Notes under the pieces: model-generated
Seen by the model: only the letters and a program-made list of their open reading frames with translations
Databases searched by the model: none
What the model was told of the DNA's origin: nothing
Source of the DNA: Colocasia esculenta
Taxonomy: Eukaryota; Streptophyta; Magnoliopsida; Alismatales; Araceae
NCBI GenBank assembly: GCA_014218235.1
Contig: CM024755.1
Span: forward strand, 158,093,941-158,157,940
Length of the DNA: 64,000 nucleotides
Reading direction: 5' to 3'
Part shown: in pieces, positions 63,121 through 64,000 of the stretch
How the letters are laid out: each line of letters starts with the position of its first letter
How positions within the stretch are numbered: position 1 is the first letter of the stretch
Program-made: the position numbers and the translations under genes

Positions 63121-64000
63121 AACAAAGATCAAAAGTTAAAAGAGATGGTAAACAAACCAGGATACATCAGAGATAGTCAAGGAATGATCAATTTTCAAAA
63201 TAGAATATGTATACCAAAAAATGAAGAAATAAAAAGAGAATTATTGAGAGAAGGACACAAATCTTAGTATTCAATCCACCCTGGTAGCTCTAAAATGTAT
63301 CAAAATATGAAAAAGCAATTTTGGTGGCAAGGAATGAAAAAAGATATAGCAGAATTTGTGAATAGATGTTTAACATGTCAACAAATAAAAGCTGAGCACC
63401 AGAAGCCAGCAAGACTTATGCAATTAATTGAAATTCTAGTGTGGAAATGGGAGCAAATAACTATGGACTTTGTAATGGGTTTGCCTAAGACAAGGAAAAA
63501 GTATGATGCTATTTGGGTAATTGTGGATAGACTGACTAAATCAGCTCATTTTCTAGCAATTACAAAGACTCAATCATTGGAAGATTTGGCTCAATTATAT
63601 ATAAAAGAAATAGTAAGACTTCATGGAATTCCCTTGTCAATTATTTCAGATAGAGATCCAAGGTTCACTGCTAGATTTTGGAAAAGTCTGCAAGCAGCCA
63701 TGGGTACACAATTAAGATTTAGTTCAGCATATCATCCTCAAACTGATGGTCAATCTAAAAGAACTATCAAAACACTAGAAGACATGCTGAGAGCCTGTAG
63801 TTTGGATTGGCGTGGCAGCTGGGATGATTACCTACCCTTAATTGAGTTTGCATACAATAATAGTTACCATACAAGTATTAGGATGGCACCATATGAGGCA
63901 TTATATGGTAGACCTTGTAGATCACCCCTCTGCTGGGCTGAAGTGGAAAAAAAGAGTCTCATTGGGCCAGAACTAATTCAGAACTGCTCAGAGAAGATTA
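63121..64000 (+). pseudogene. Tekay-3 integrase (runs off the window)
   Basis: In frame with RNase H after the TAG. A second TAG at 63265-63267 falls within GHKS-YSIHPGSSKMYQ in the zinc domain; the Cys pair reads CLTCQQIKAEHQ. The core has MDFVMGLPKT (Asp) and SDRDPRFTARFW (Asp), but GQSKRTIKTL replaces the usual GQSERTIQTL, so the catalytic Glu is Lys. The rest, LIEFAYNNSYHTSIRMAPYE and ALYGRPCRSPLCWAEV, is open to the end of the window. The C-terminal and any chromodomain lie outside. Confidence 0.92.

Overview
This window reads as a flowering-plant nuclear genome segment made almost entirely of LTR retrotransposons inserted into one another. The support is: plant-type Ty1/copia (SIRE/Maximus-like), Ty3/gypsy chromovirus (Tekay/Del-like) and Tat/Ogre/Retand-like elements, Cassandra TRIMs carrying 5S-rRNA-like LTRs, palindromic MITEs, initiator-Met-tRNA primer sites, and one exon of a plant GT31 galactosyltransferase. 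No prokaryotic features, tRNA genes or CRISPR arrays were seen. A 100-base N gap lies at 37342-37441. The species cannot be named from the sequence.

Layout. (1) 1-28078: a minus-strand SIRE-like copia element, E1, in pieces (pol 1-1169, 5708-5823 and 22447-24300; gag to 26122; 5' LTR 26173-28078). Its reverse transcriptase is split twice. One insert is element X (1170-5707, TSD CATAT), a pol-less copia derivative whose two ~1.67-kb LTR copies face each other as an inverted repeat. The other is a 16.6-kb minus-strand Tat-type gypsy element (5824-22446) with LTRs of 1592 and 1584 bp, gag, protease, G-patch, repeat-rich linker, RT, two RNase H domains, integrase and an antisense spliced ORF.

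(2) 28079-37341: a plus-strand Tekay-like element (Tekay-1) in E1's LTR. Its RT is cut at 33240/37098 by a Cassandra plus a 3.2-kb solo-type LTR (outer TSD CCCAT). (3) 37442-43860: Tekay-2, plus strand, gag to 3' LTR, inserted in the gag of another minus-strand gypsy element (F). (4) 43228-52059: a ~1.6-kb segment (Tekay-2 LTR tail, F gag, Mutator-like MITE) occurs twice, separated by the 3' half of a third minus-strand copia element (copia-3, 44839-50419). F continues to its PBS and 5' LTR (to ~54587).

(5) 54588-55368: a remnant of host gene, one GT31 exon and part of an intron. (6) 55369-64000: Tekay-3, plus strand, running off the window. Its LTR contains a 1.1-kb foldback MITE, and its gag-protease junction contains a tandem Cassandra (three 205-bp LTRs, two 231-bp internal domains, TSD GCAAG).

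Nearly every coding region is broken by stops, frameshifts or changed catalytic residues, so the genes form the remains of retrotransposition machinery, not a working pathway. The items most worth a second look are the inverted-LTR element X (a possible natural hairpin-RNA source), a short stem-loop block with compensatory stem changes shared by the Tat leader and Tekay LTRs, family-specific CpG-palindrome arrays in the LTRs, the Cassandra multimer, and the galactosyltransferase exon trapped between elements.
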